From positions 20,197 through 84,196 of the forward strand of contig NZ_QTTN01000031.1 of the NCBI RefSeq assembly GCF_003386535.1: 64,000 nt of DNA, written 5' to 3'. This DNA comes from Paenibacillus taihuensis (GTDB lineage Bacteria > Bacillota > Bacilli > Paenibacillales > Paenibacillaceae). Position 1 is the stretch's first letter; each line of letters starts with the position of its first letter. The notes beneath the pieces are model-generated. The model saw nothing but the letters and a program-made list of their open reading frames with translations. It made no database searches and had not been told where the DNA came from. The translations under genes were made by a program, and so were the position numbers. Shown in pieces: positions 1-9,098 of this stretch.

Positions 1-1227
1 GCGGGCAGCGCTAACGAGAAACTTCCGGTTTACGTATGGTATTTCGGCGGCGGTCTGCAGGTCGGCCATCCATCCGAGATGGAGTTCGACGGCGAACGCA
101 TTGCAAGGCGCGGCATCGTGGTCGTCACGATCAACTATCGCCTCAACGCGTTCGGATTCCTCTGCCATCCGGAAATCACGGCGGAATCGCCGGATGCTCC
201 CGCGAACTTCGGGCACCTCGACCAACAATTCGCTACGCGTTGGGTCAAACGCAACATCGCGGCTTTCGGCGGCGACCCGAATAACATTACCATCGGCGGA
301 CAATCGGCCGGGGGAGGCAGCGTCATGAACCAGCTCGCTTCGCCGCAGAACGAAGGACTCTTCCAGAGAGCCATCGTGCAGAGCGGGGTGTTCACGAAGC
401 TGTACCCGAACCCACGCGCGCCAAAGTTTCTGCGTACGATAGCGGAAGCGGAACGAGACGGCGTTCGCTTCTTCGAATCTCTCGGCGTGTCCTCGCTTGA
501 GGAAGCCCGGAAGTTGGACGCGGTTTACGTTCGCGATAGGTACCTGGAGTCCGGAGGATTCTGGGGCGCCGTTGTCGATAACAAGTTTAACGTAGGCGAT
601 GCGTTCGTACTATTCCTTCAGAACAAGCGTTGGATGGTGCCGGTGCTCTTGGGCCATACGTCGTCCGAGTTTTACAGCGTTCCGGATGTCGGTTCGCTTG
701 ACGAATTCAAGCGTATGGCGTTCGATCTGTTCGGCGACGATGCCGACGAGTTTCTCTCGCTTTGCAATGTGCAATCGGGGAGCGTGGACGAGGCCGTGAA
801 GAAAGCTTCGGTGAGCGGCATCGAATACGCAATACGGATTGCCGGTCGGGCCAATGCCGATACCGGTGCGAAAACCCCGCTGTACTACTACAATTTCGAT
901 GCGGATATCCCAGGCTGGGATGATCCCGGCACGTTCCACTCGGTGGATCTCTGGTTCTTCTTCGAGACGCTGGCCAAATGCTGGAGGCCGTTCGTCGGCA
1001 AGCATTACGATCTGGCCCGCCGGATGTGTAACTATTGGGCGAACTTTATCTGTACGGGAGATCCGAACGGTGAAGATTCGACAGGTGTGAGAATGCCGAA
1101 GTGGGAGCCTTATGCGCCGGAGACGCCGTACGGGATGTTATTCGCGGATCAAGCCGAGTTTGCGAGAGAAGAGCCAAGCGAGATCATGAAGTTCCTCGTA
1201 GAGCAATATTTCAAGAAGAATAGCTGA
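1..1227 (+). CDS. carboxylesterase type B (5'-truncated by window edge)
   Basis: The frame is open from base 1, so the gene begins before the window; 408 codons plus the stop are visible. It reads as a carboxylesterase/para-nitrobenzyl esterase of the alpha/beta-hydrolase fold. The oxyanion-hole glycine run is in WYFGGGLQVG at the left end. The nucleophile elbow GQSAGG places the catalytic Ser at bases 304-306. A likely acid Glu lies in HTSSEFYS and the His in GTFHSVDLW, which is the usual order for the family. The oxyanion motif has Phe-Gly-Gly-Gly instead of the common His-Gly-Gly-Gly. It is followed after 57 bases by a GH43 enzyme, so it may deacylate esterified plant glycan, which is inferred from context only. 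No signal peptide can be judged because the N-terminus is missing. Confidence 0.9.
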   Translation, partial: AGSANEKLPVYVWYFGGGLQVGHPSEMEFDGERIARRGIVVVTINYRLNAFGFLCHPEITAESPDAPANFGHLDQQFATRWVKRNIAAFGGDPNNITIGGQSAGGGSVMNQLASPQNEGLFQRAIVQSGVFTKLYPNPRAPKFLRTIAEAERDGVRFFESLGVSSLEEARKLDAVYVRDRYLESGGFWGAVVDNKFNVGDAFVLFLQNKRWMVPVLLGHTSSEFYSVPDVGSLDEFKRMAFDLFGDDADEFLSLCNVQSGSVDEAVKKASVSGIEYAIRIAGRANADTGAKTPLYYYNFDADIPGWDDPGTFHSVDLWFFFETLAKCWRPFVGKHYDLARRMCNYWANFICTGDPNGEDSTGVRMPKWEPYAPETPYGMLFADQAEFAREEPSEIMKFLVEQYFKKNS

Positions 1228-1284
1228 ACCTAGAAGGATCGTCCTGAAAATCTAGAATATATTCTGAAGGAGAACTCAAAGGAT

Positions 1285-2700
1285 ATGAGAAAACAAGGGT
1301 TGAATCCGTATCTTCCATCGTGGGAATACATACCAGACGGAGAACCTCATTTATTTAACGGCAGAGTTTACGTGTACGGATCGCATGACCGGTTTAACGG
1401 ACATGCGTATTGCCTCAACGATTATGTGTGCTGGTCGGCGCCGGCTGATGATCTGGGCAATTGGCGCTATGAGGGCGTGATTTACAAGAAAACATCAGAT
1501 CCGCTGAATCCGGACGCCAGCATGTGCCTCTATGCGCCGGACGTCACGGTTGGAGCGGATGGACGATATTACCTCTATTATGTTCTCGACAAGGTCTCTA
1601 TCGTTTCGGTAGCGGTCTGCGATGAGCCAGCCGGTAAGTTTGAGTTCTACGGCAACGTCAAGTACGCCGACGGCACTCGTCTGGGGGAAAGAGAAGGCGA
1701 CGAGCCTCAATTCGATCCAGGCGTGCTCACGGAAGGCGAGCGGACCTATTTGTACACCGGATTCTGCGCGGTCGGCGATAAATCAAGGCATGGCGCCATG
1801 GCGACAGTGCTCGGTCCGGACATGCTCACGATTATAGAAGAACCGGTATTCGTCGCGCCAAGCGAACCTTATTGCAAGGGGAGCGGATTTGAAGGACATG
1901 CCTTCTTCGAGGCGCCCTCCATTAGGAAAAGAGGCGACACGTATTATTTAATCTATTCGTCCGTCGTCATGCACGAGTTATGCTATGCGTCCAGCCAATC
2001 TCCGACCCGCGATTTTGTCTATCAAGGCGTAATTATAAGCAATAACGATCTTCACATCGATTCATACAAGCCGGCTGACAAACCGATGTTCTATGGCGGC
2101 AATAACCACGGCAGTATAGTAGAAATAGATGAAAAGTGGTACATCTTCTATCACCGGCATACGAACGGAACGAATTTCAGCCGGCAGGGATGCATCGAAC
2201 CGATCGAATTCAGAAAGGACGGGACGATAATCCAGGCCGAGATGACTTCGTCCGGACCCAATGGAGGACCGCTTGAAGGAAGGGGTGAATATCCTGCATA
2301 CTTAGCCTGTAATCTGTTCTGCCCTGACGAGGCGTTGTACACGGGAGCTCCCGGGGAATGGATGGACAGCCGGTTCCCGAAGATCACCCAAGACGGCAAA
2401 GACGAGGACGAAGAGGTCGGATTTATTGCCAACATGAGGGATTCCGCTACGGCGGGCTTCAAGTATTTCCGCTGCGAGGGAATCCGCAAAGTCAAAATCA
2501 CAGTGCGCGGCTATTGCCGCGGCGACTTCGAAATCAAAACATCTTGGGACGGCCCCGCTCTTGCAACAATTCCGGTCGATTTTACGAATGTTTGGAAGGA
2601 GTATTGGGCGGATCTCATCATTCCGGATGGTATTCAAGCGTTGTATTTCACGTATACGGGCATGGGCGGCGCTAGCTTGGCTTCATTCACGCTGGAATAA
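1285..2700 (+). CDS. glycoside hydrolase family 43 protein
   Basis: This is a 471-residue five-bladed beta-propeller hydrolase of the arabinofuranosidase/xylosidase type. The N-terminal blade has IPDGEPHLFNGRVYVYGSHD, where the Asp is the likely catalytic base. YAPDVTVGADGRYYLYY carries the pKa-modulating Asp and GHAFFEAPSIRK the general-acid Glu, in the expected order. The last 110 or so residues (from about 365) look like a CBM6-type beta-sandwich ending in SLASFTLE. No signal peptide is visible, so it probably acts inside the cell on imported oligosaccharides. AAGGAGA at 1267-1273 precedes the ATG. It sits between the esterase and an AraC regulator in one direction, which suggests a common unit. 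The exact substrate cannot be read from sequence; arabinose- or xylose-containing side chains are the family norm. Confidence 0.9.
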   Translation: MRKQGLNPYLPSWEYIPDGEPHLFNGRVYVYGSHDRFNGHAYCLNDYVCWSAPADDLGNWRYEGVIYKKTSDPLNPDASMCLYAPDVTVGADGRYYLYYVLDKVSIVSVAVCDEPAGKFEFYGNVKYADGTRLGEREGDEPQFDPGVLTEGERTYLYTGFCAVGDKSRHGAMATVLGPDMLTIIEEPVFVAPSEPYCKGSGFEGHAFFEAPSIRKRGDTYYLIYSSVVMHELCYASSQSPTRDFVYQGVIISNNDLHIDSYKPADKPMFYGGNNHGSIVEIDEKWYIFYHRHTNGTNFSRQGCIEPIEFRKDGTIIQAEMTSSGPNGGPLEGRGEYPAYLACNLFCPDEALYTGAPGEWMDSRFPKITQDGKDEDEEVGFIANMRDSATAGFKYFRCEGIRKVKITVRGYCRGDFEIKTSWDGPALATIPVDFTNVWKEYWADLIIPDGIQALYFTYTGMGGASLASFTLE

Positions 2701-2783
2701 TGCTTTCTTCCGCGCTATGATTTGCATCTCCAACACAAACTGATAAAGTGGAAGCAAGTCATATTTATTTTAGGAGAAAGAAT

Positions 2784-4181
2784 ATGGGAGAATATTTTGA
2801 ACCCGGTGACGAGCTTTGTGTCGAGTTGCATGCAATGCCCAATCTTCATTTTTCCTTCCAGATTTACGGTATTCATTGGCGAAGCGTTCTGCAAAACTGG
2901 TCTTATGCAGAACACGAGCATCCGCTGTTGGAGCTTAATCTGGTGCTGGAGGGTACCCAAGTGACGCGGGTTGGAGACGTGGAATATGTTCAGGGTCCCG
3001 GGGACTTGCTGCTTATACCGCCGGGGCGGAGGCATGCCAGCAGGTCTGAAGGAAGCGACGGCATGTCTTTTTTCTGCCTTCACTTGAACATTGACGATCC
3101 CTTCATCCTGGATCCCTTCTATCATTTAACGGACATTCTGAATGCTAGAGATTCCGAGCTGACCATGCGGCTTCGACCACTGCTGGACAATTTTATAGAA
3201 GAAGTCTCCAGTTCGTCGGGCCTCTCATCAACGCATCATCGAGTCAAGATGAAAGCCAATGCCCTAAGCTTGATTGCCGCTCTAAGCGAGATGCTCATTC
3301 ACGACGGGAGCGGGTTCGTAAACAGGGAGTTTAGTGATGCGGAGAAGCGAACAATGCTTGGCGCGGTCATGATGAGGGAGCAGACGTTGATGGAAAAGCG
3401 CGTGCAGGATCTGTTCTACGGAACCCTAGGTGCGGAGGCTTCGAAAATCTATGAAGCGCTGCTTCCTTCATATCGCTGGATCAGCGTCTGTTCGATCTCC
3501 AGGCAGGATACCCTTTATTGGGATAATAAGCATCGGGCATTCGCCGGGTCGTTGCTCGAGGAAGTTTTATCCTCCTTGGGCTCGGTTGTCATTATCGATG
3601 ATCTATTGATGACGGCCATTGTGTTCTCCAATCAAATATCGGTCCCGCCTGTTGAGCAGAAAATGCTGGAAGCGGAGAAGCGTCTGCAACAGAATGTGGA
3701 CCCTAATCTCCGTCTGGGCTTCGGAGGCATAGCCTCGGACTTGCGAGAGGTCGGCTCTATGTACGAGCAGAGCCTGATGGCATTCTCGGCTGATTCCATG
3801 GATACGACTTCGGGATGTCGAACGATTGAGTTCGTGAATCGCATTATACGGCTCGCGATGAACCGGCTCGAAACCGAATACGCGAGCAAGAACATTTCGC
3901 TGGGCTTGCTGGCCGAGTCGCTCGATGTCTCCCCCAATTATTTAAGTGCGTTGTTTACAACGGAGACAGGCATGACCTTCACACAGCATTTGACTCGAAT
4001 CCGGATGGAGCACGCGAAACGGCTCTTAAACGAAACGCGATTAAAAATATACCAAATATGCAATGAGGTTGGGTATTCGGATCAAGCCTATTTTAGTCGG
4101 CTCTTTAAATCGCTGGAAGGAAGGAGTCCTTTCGATTACCGGGAGCATTCTAGAATTCCAGGCAATAATTTCGATCTATAA
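2784..4181 (+). CDS. AraC family transcriptional regulator with N-terminal cupin-like domain
   Basis: The product is 465 residues. I chose the ATG at 2784 because AGGAGA at 2772-2777 lies six bases upstream; an in-frame ATG at 2748 has no ribosome site. The first 100 or so residues look like an AraC-type ligand-binding cupin (VLEGTQVTRVGD, LLLIPPGRRHAS). A middle section of about 230 residues is less conserved. The C-terminal 100 residues hold two helix-turn-helix motifs: ISLGLLAESLDVSPNYLSAL, then IYQICNEVGYSDQAYFSRLF. It is soluble, unlike the membrane AraC sensor later in the window. It lies between GH43 and GH95 genes on the same strand and probably activates this cluster in response to a released sugar. 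The ligand is unknown. Confidence 0.9.
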   Translation: MGEYFEPGDELCVELHAMPNLHFSFQIYGIHWRSVLQNWSYAEHEHPLLELNLVLEGTQVTRVGDVEYVQGPGDLLLIPPGRRHASRSEGSDGMSFFCLHLNIDDPFILDPFYHLTDILNARDSELTMRLRPLLDNFIEEVSSSSGLSSTHHRVKMKANALSLIAALSEMLIHDGSGFVNREFSDAEKRTMLGAVMMREQTLMEKRVQDLFYGTLGAEASKIYEALLPSYRWISVCSISRQDTLYWDNKHRAFAGSLLEEVLSSLGSVVIIDDLLMTAIVFSNQISVPPVEQKMLEAEKRLQQNVDPNLRLGFGGIASDLREVGSMYEQSLMAFSADSMDTTSGCRTIEFVNRIIRLAMNRLETEYASKNISLGLLAESLDVSPNYLSALFTTETGMTFTQHLTRIRMEHAKRLLNETRLKIYQICNEVGYSDQAYFSRLFKSLEGRSPFDYREHSRIPGNNFDL

Positions 4182-4240
4182 GAAGGATCGAAAACGATGG
4201 ACAGCCCAATTCTACCCTACAGAATGGAAGGTGAATAAGC

Positions 4241-6520
4241 ATGAACGCGGCGGCAGGACGTATGAGGCTCTGGTATAAGCAGCCGGCCAAGAATTGGAAC
4301 GAAGCGCTGCCTCTTGGAAACGGACGGTTGGGCGCGATGGTTTTCGGAGATGTAACTAACGAACGACTTCAGTTGAACGAGGATTCCTTGTGGTACGGGG
4401 GACCGAGGGACCGCAACAATCGGGATGCTCTCCCGAATCTTCCTAAGATCAGGGAGCTGATACTGGCTGGAAAGGTTCACGAAGCTCAAGAGCTGGCCTG
4501 CATGGCTTTGACGGGCATTCCGGAATCGCAGCGGCATTATGTGCCCTTGGGCGATTTGCAGCTTCGCTTTGATTCATCCGGTTCTTCGCCTTCGGCGTAC
4601 AGCAGAGAGTTGGATTTGGAGAACGGAGTAATGACCATCTCCTATCAACAGGATGGAGTTCGCTTTACCCGAGAAATATTCGCGAGTAATCCAGATCAAG
4701 TCATCGTCGTTCGGCTAAAGGCAGACCAGCCAGGCCGGCTGACGTTCCGAGCAAGATGGGATCGCCAGCAGTGGCGGTATGTGGATAGGATCTCCCCGTG
4801 GGGAACCGACGGACTGGTAATGTCAGGCGAGGGCGGAGGTGAAGGCGGGGTCGCGTTCCGCGCCGCATTGAAGGTCTTTGCAACGGGTGGAAACTGTCGC
4901 ACACTCGGAGAATATGTTCTGGTCGATCAGGCGGATGAGGTCACGCTGATTATCGCAGCCGACACGACCTTCCGTTCGGCTTATCCTGAGCAGTCCTGCA
5001 AAACGGCCATCGATGCAGCGGCAAAGAAGCCGTACGCTGAAATACTCGATCGGCATACGGCGGACTACCGTTCGTACTTCACGCGTGTGGAGCTGGAAAT
5101 CAACGGCCCGATTAGTGACCGTGACGAGTTGCCGACGGACGAGAGACTGGCTGATTATGGACAAGGACAAGAAGATCCGGGGCTGGTGTCCTTATACTTT
5201 CAATTCGGGCGTTATCTTCTCATTTCGTCAAGCCGTCCGGGGGCACTGCCGGCGAATCTTCAGGGAATCTGGAATCCCCACTTTTTGCCCCCGTGGGATA
5301 GTAAATTCACGATTAATATCAATACCCAAATGAATTATTGGCTGGCCGAAAGTTGCAATTTGGCGGAGTGTCACCTTCCATTGTTCGACTTGATCGAGCG
5401 AATGCGAGAGCCGGGAAGAACGACGGCGTCGATCATGTACGGCTGCCGCGGGTTTACGGCACATCATAATACGGATATCTGGGCGGATACGGCCCCTCAG
5501 GATGGGTGGCCGCCATCGACTTTCTGGCCGCTTGGCGCTGCTTGGCTATGCCTCCATCTCTGGGACCATTACGACTTCGGCAGAGACGAGGCGTTTCTGG
5601 CCCAGGCTTATCCCACAATGAAGGAAGCGGCTCGATTCTTGCTGGATTACCTCATCGAAGGGGAGGACGGACAGCTGATTACTTGTCCTTCGATATCCCC
5701 TGAGAACGCTTACTTGTTAGACAGCGGCGAAGCCGAGGTGTTATGCGCAGGTGCTTCGATGGACTTCCAAATCATTCGCGCCTTATTCGACGTTTGCATG
5801 CAAAGTGCCGGTATCCTTGAGATCGATGAGGCGTTTAGCAGTGAGGTGGCAAGCGCCCTGAGCAGGCTCCCGCAACCGGCGATTGGCAGACACGGCCAGA
5901 TTCAGGAGTGGATGGAAGATTACGAAGAAGCGGAGCCTGGGCATCGGCACATCTCCCACTTGTTCGGGCTGTATCCCGGAGAGCAGTTCACACCGGAGAA
6001 GACGCCGGAGCTGGCGGCTGCCGCCCGGGTCACCCTCGAAAGGCGGCTGGCTCACGGCGGCGGACATACCGGATGGAGCCGAGCCTGGATTATCAACTTT
6101 TGGGCTCGCCTGCGGGATTCGGACAAGGCCCGCGAGAACGTGAAGGCGCTGCTTAGCCATTCCACGCTGCCGAACCTGCTGGATAATCATCCGCCTTTCC
6201 AGATCGACGGGAATTTCGGCGGTACGGCAGGCATCGCGGAAATGCTGCTGCAAAGCCATTCGGGCGTGCTCGATCTGCTTCCTGCCTGGCCGTCCGCTTG
6301 GGGAGACGGCCGCGTTCGCGGTCTTCGGGCCCGAGGCGGTTACATGGTAGACATGGAATGGGCGCAAGGACGGCTGCAGCGCATCGCCATCTACGCGGTA
6401 CAGTCCGGAGTCTGCCGCATTCGGGGTATTGGAGAGGACGTCATTGACAAGTTCATGGAGGCTGGGCAAAGATTCACGTCTTCGTTTCCTTTCGAGGAAC
6501 TCGTCGCATCCAAGTCATGA
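4241..6520 (+). CDS. glycoside hydrolase family 95 (alpha-L-fucosidase type)
   Basis: This 759-residue protein is the full length usual for GH95, with no signal peptide, so it is likely cytoplasmic. The order is an N-terminal beta-sandwich (WNEALPLGNGRLGAMVFGD), a linker and an (alpha/alpha)6 barrel. The N-x-N pair that activates the catalytic water in characterised GH95 enzymes is present in FTININTQMNYW. HHNTDIWADTAP is the classic substrate-pocket motif, SPENAY carries the general-acid Glu, and FQIDGNFGGTAG carries the Asp. All key positions are canonical, in contrast to the GH95-like gene at 40271. GGAAGGTG at 4226-4233 is the ribosome site. It follows the AraC gene by 59 bases. Alpha-1,2-L-fucosidase or alpha-L-galactosidase activity are both known in the family. 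Confidence 0.92.
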   Translation: MNAAAGRMRLWYKQPAKNWNEALPLGNGRLGAMVFGDVTNERLQLNEDSLWYGGPRDRNNRDALPNLPKIRELILAGKVHEAQELACMALTGIPESQRHYVPLGDLQLRFDSSGSSPSAYSRELDLENGVMTISYQQDGVRFTREIFASNPDQVIVVRLKADQPGRLTFRARWDRQQWRYVDRISPWGTDGLVMSGEGGGEGGVAFRAALKVFATGGNCRTLGEYVLVDQADEVTLIIAADTTFRSAYPEQSCKTAIDAAAKKPYAEILDRHTADYRSYFTRVELEINGPISDRDELPTDERLADYGQGQEDPGLVSLYFQFGRYLLISSSRPGALPANLQGIWNPHFLPPWDSKFTININTQMNYWLAESCNLAECHLPLFDLIERMREPGRTTASIMYGCRGFTAHHNTDIWADTAPQDGWPPSTFWPLGAAWLCLHLWDHYDFGRDEAFLAQAYPTMKEAARFLLDYLIEGEDGQLITCPSISPENAYLLDSGEAEVLCAGASMDFQIIRALFDVCMQSAGILEIDEAFSSEVASALSRLPQPAIGRHGQIQEWMEDYEEAEPGHRHISHLFGLYPGEQFTPEKTPELAAAARVTLERRLAHGGGHTGWSRAWIINFWARLRDSDKARENVKALLSHSTLPNLLDNHPPFQIDGNFGGTAGIAEMLLQSHSGVLDLLPAWPSAWGDGRVRGLRARGGYMVDMEWAQGRLQRIAIYAVQSGVCRIRGIGEDVIDKFMEAGQRFTSSFPFEELVASKS

Positions 6521-6580
6521 ATGAATACATCGGGGTTAAGATGGGGTTTTAAAGCGTTTTTTAGTCTGTATAAATCAAAG

Positions 6581-6612
6581 AAGACTGTCGACAGTTGTCG
6601 ACGGTCTTTTTT
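6581..6612 (+). terminator. Rho-independent terminator after GH95
   Basis: Arms AAGACTGTCGAC (6581-6592) and GTCGACGGTCTT (6597-6608) enclose the loop AGTT, with one G-T pair, and a T-tract runs to 6612. It ends the plus-strand GH95 unit. It lies 25 bases beyond the stop of the convergent prs gene and could also slow minus-strand transcription, although that side has a poorer T-tract. Confidence 0.85.
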
Positions 6613-6636
6613 GTTGTCCCTCACTACCAGGATTCC

Positions 6637-7581
6637 TTACATTTGATTGGTCTTAAACAGTGTATTTATCGATCCGCCGTTATTAATGATTTTGAGCGCA
6701 GTTGCGAGAAGCTCCGCCATTGGAAGAACAACGAACTTATCCGAATGGTTCGGGTCAATCGCGATGGTATCCGTAATAACGACCTTTTTAATATAGGGAT
6801 GCGACAGCTTTTCGAGCGCGTTTTCCGAGAAAAGCCCATGTGTCGCGCAGATATAGGCGTCATTCGCGCCTTGTTTATGCAGCGCCTCAACAACATTCAC
6901 AATCGTGCCGCCTGTATCGATTAAATCCTCAATAATAATCGGAGTCATGCCTTCGACTTCGCCGATAATATGCGTGATTTTCGTCTGATTGTGAGCAGGG
7001 CGGTTCTTGATCATAATGGCAAACGGACAGTCCAAATAATTGGCGAGCTTCTCAGCGGTTGTTGCCCGACCAGCGTCAGGCGAGACAACGACCGGATTCT
7101 TGATGTTCTCTGCCTTCAAATAATCGGTGATGAGATCCAAAGCGGTAAGGTGATCAACAGGGATATCGAAGAAGCCTTGAATGGGATCGGCATGAAGATC
7201 TACCGTAATCAAGCGGTTAGCGCCTACGGTTGTCAGCACGTCGGCTACGAGCTTCGCGGAAATCGGTTCGCGCGGGGCCGCTTTTCGTTCCTGACGAGCA
7301 TAGCCGTAATACGGCATAACGATATTAATCGTTTTGGCTGAAGCGCGTTTTGCTGCATCAATCATAATCATGAGTTCGACTAAATGCTCATTTACGGGAT
7401 GAGACAAGGATTGAAGGATATAGACATGTGCAGAGCGAATCGATTCGATATAACGCAAGCTGATTTCTCCGCTTTGCAGCCTCGAAATCTCAATGTCTCC
7501 AAGCGGAACATTAAGCTGCCGGCATAGCTCTTCCGCGAGCGGGCGGTTCGAAGAACCGGAAAATATTTTTACATTTTGCAT
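6637..7581 (-). CDS. prs: ribose-phosphate pyrophosphokinase (divergent paralogue)
   Basis: This 314-residue PRPP synthetase would make 5-phosphoribosyl diphosphate from ribose 5-phosphate and ATP for purine, pyrimidine, His and NAD synthesis. Strong family signatures are NEHLVELMIMIDAAKRASA, MPYYGYARQERKA, REPISAKLVADVLTT and VDLHADPIQGFFDIPVDHL. The PRPP-binding loop is EDLIDTGGT. Several usually strict positions differ: the loop normally read as SPDHGGV is SPDAGRAT, the flexible-loop KRR is KNR, and the usual FSDGE is LQSGE. It stands alone rather than next to glmU. The likely explanation is a second, diverged prs copy with the housekeeping gene elsewhere. GAGGAG precedes the ATG. Catalytic competence is not certain. 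Confidence 0.88.
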   Translation of the reverse strand: MQNVKIFSGSSNRPLAEELCRQLNVPLGDIEISRLQSGEISLRYIESIRSAHVYILQSLSHPVNEHLVELMIMIDAAKRASAKTINIVMPYYGYARQERKAAPREPISAKLVADVLTTVGANRLITVDLHADPIQGFFDIPVDHLTALDLITDYLKAENIKNPVVVSPDAGRATTAEKLANYLDCPFAIMIKNRPAHNQTKITHIIGEVEGMTPIIIEDLIDTGGTIVNVVEALHKQGANDAYICATHGLFSENALEKLSHPYIKKVVITDTIAIDPNHSDKFVVLPMAELLATALKIINNGGSINTLFKTNQM

Positions 7582-7648
7582 CCGCTTAACTCCTCAATTC
7601 ATGCTTGTCAGCATAATTATTATCTTCTTGCAACATACAGATAGTCCC

Positions 7649-7676
7649 ATTATATCCTTTGCATTTGTAAATTCAA
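7649..7676 (-). promoter_or_regulatory. sigma-A-like promoter for prs
   Basis: Read on the minus strand, TTGAAT (7671-7676) and TATAAT (7649-7654) are separated by 16 bases and lie 68 bases upstream of the prs ATG. The -10 is perfect and the -35 is partial. Confidence 0.55.
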
Positions 7677-7745
7677 ACCTTGCGAACTTCGGTGTGTTTA
7701 TACAGAAAATGTATAACGGCCGCAATTGGGCTGCAATTATAAACT

Positions 7746-7777
7746 AAAAAAAGCTGCCCCTCATCATAAGGAGCAGC
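7746..7777 (-). terminator. Rho-independent terminator of the spore-protein gene
   Basis: On the minus strand GCTGCTCCT (7769-7777) pairs with AGGGGCAGC (7753-7761) apart from one mismatch, and a run of seven T follows. It begins 25 bases after the stop of the small acid-soluble protein gene. Confidence 0.8.
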
Positions 7778-7801
7778 CTTTATGTTTATCTCCGATTACT
7801 T

Positions 7802-8017
7802 TTATCTCCAATTACTTGATGATCCGCCTAAGCTTTGTTCGGCAATCTGAACCAGTTTGCGTGTAATTGTTCCGCCGATTTTCCCAGCATCGTAAGTTCT
7901 TAAGTTTCCGTTATATCCATCTGGAGAAAGCTGAATACCGAGTTCTTGAGCGACTTCATACTTTAGCTGATCGAGCGCTTGCGTTGCTTGCGGTACTACT
8001 AGTGTGTTTCTGGACAT
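7802..8017 (-). CDS. alpha/beta-type small acid-soluble spore protein
   Basis: This 71-residue protein of the SspA/SspB family coats and protects DNA in the dormant spore core. Recognisable segments are ALDQLKYEVAQELGIQL, which contains the region cut by the germination protease, and GGTITRKLVQIAEQSL near the C-terminus, the main DNA-binding segment. AGGAGG lies eight bases before the ATG. The gene is monocistronic, as is normal for this family, which is made in the forespore under sigma-G. No convincing sigma-G promoter could be picked out upstream. It is direct evidence that the organism makes endospores and fits with the two germinant receptor loci nearby. Confidence 0.95.
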   Translation of the reverse strand: MSRNTLVVPQATQALDQLKYEVAQELGIQLSPDGYNGNLRTYDAGKIGGTITRKLVQIAEQSLGGSSSNWR

Positions 8018-8118
8018 TTAGTTAGCCTCCTTGATTCGTGGTGTTTTTGTAATATATCCAAATTATTGCTTACTATACAATGGATGAAGTGTAATGGCAG
8101 GTAATGAGATGTTAATAT

Positions 8119-8262
8119 TTGGATTCCATCGACGAGACCATTTCAAGAGCAGTGGAGAATGGTGCCAAACAAGATACGGAGAGAATGGATTTCGGTGACT
8201 TTTATCTTGCCTACTTATTCGATCCGCAGGGTATTCGGTTCGGTGTAATTCAATACAAGTAA
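8119..8262 (+). pseudogene. VOC/glyoxalase-family C-terminal remnant
   Basis: A 47-codon reading frame starting at a TTG ends in DFYLAYLFDPQGIRFGVIQYK. This resembles the C-terminal strand of vicinal-oxygen-chelate proteins (DPEGN.FGVIQ pattern, preceded by an AVENGAK-like helix). A TAA stop lies just upstream in frame and the N-terminal two thirds of such a domain are absent, so it is most likely the tail of a deleted gene. An imperfect inverted repeat (8272-8280 with 8298-8306) sits directly after the stop and could be its old terminator. It is too short for any independent function I can name. Confidence 0.6.
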
Positions 8263-8307
8263 CATGATTCGGCCGGCCTCTTGATCGGCGTTCGACCGAG
8301 GCTGGCT

Positions 8308-9015
8308 TTATTGCGTTTCTTGACGCTCTCTCTGAGATCTGCCTGTGAGGCGCTCGCTGCTATCGATCTTAATCCCTAATAGTCGTTTCTCAAACGTGTT
8401 TCTCCAACTTGAAGATAATTCTTCCACGCTCAATAGCTTCTCAATCCCATCGTAATCATTCTTATCATGATGCATGACCCGATTCGCGAATGCCACTGTT
8501 ATTGCTTGCGGATGTGCCCGTAATAATATCAGTTGGTTTTCAAAGTGGACTTTTCCCGGTTGAAGAACACGCAAATAAAAGCCTGTAAACCCTGTTTGCT
8601 GTACCTTGATGGGCATTTCGGGGGATTGATAACGGGCGGACAACTTAAAACATGGCTGCCTCGGTTGAGTGATCTGTACAATGGCACTGCCAAGTTGAAA
8701 GATATCTCCGATGCATACTTCCGTCTCTAAGAAGCCGTTAACAGTCAGATTTTCTCCAAAGGCCCCGTAGGATAATGATCTCCCAAGCTCTTTCTCCCAG
8801 AATGGATAGTGTCCATAGCTATATACACAAACTGCTTTATCTTTTCCGCCGTGATTTTTCAAATCAGCTTGTGCGTCTCCTTGGAATCCGTCCGAGTCCA
8901 ATTCCAAAAGAGTATAGACAGGCATTTTAAAAATGCTTGTAACGATTTCTTTTTGGTTAAATTCCATAACAGTCGGTTTACCGACATTGATTGAAACTAG
9001 TTGTTCATGCTTCAT
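8308..9015 (-). CDS. MOSC domain protein, YiiM-like
   Basis: The product is 235 residues. I use the ATG at 9015 because GAGGAG lies a few bases upstream; an upstream in-frame ATG at 9069 would add 18 residues with no ribosome site. It has the MOSC beta-barrel signatures DGFQGDAQADLKNHGG, ALCVY-like AVCVYSYGHYPFWE, GAFGENLTV and QPRQPCFKL, the last containing the conserved Cys thought to contact molybdenum cofactor. The order and a 3-alpha C-terminal extension match YiiM-type proteins, which reduce N-hydroxylated purines with Moco in enterobacteria. Whether this one acts on the same compounds is inference. It stands alone between a VOC remnant and a CGNR protein. Confidence 0.85.
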   Translation of the reverse strand: MKHEQLVSINVGKPTVMEFNQKEIVTSIFKMPVYTLLELDSDGFQGDAQADLKNHGGKDKAVCVYSYGHYPFWEKELGRSLSYGAFGENLTVNGFLETEVCIGDIFQLGSAIVQITQPRQPCFKLSARYQSPEMPIKVQQTGFTGFYLRVLQPGKVHFENQLILLRAHPQAITVAFANRVMHHDKNDYDGIEKLLSVEELSSSWRNTFEKRLLGIKIDSSERLTGRSQRERQETQ

Positions 9016-9098
9016 TGGAGTCTCCTCATTATTCATGCTTAAAGAGTTGGGCAGATAATCTCTGCTCAACTCTTTTTGATTGCTGCAGATTGGACGAC

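Noticed and set aside
1254..1265. AGAATATATTCT palindrome between the esterase and GH43 genes
   Set aside because: AT-rich 12-base palindrome overlapping the ribosome-site region; likely chance.
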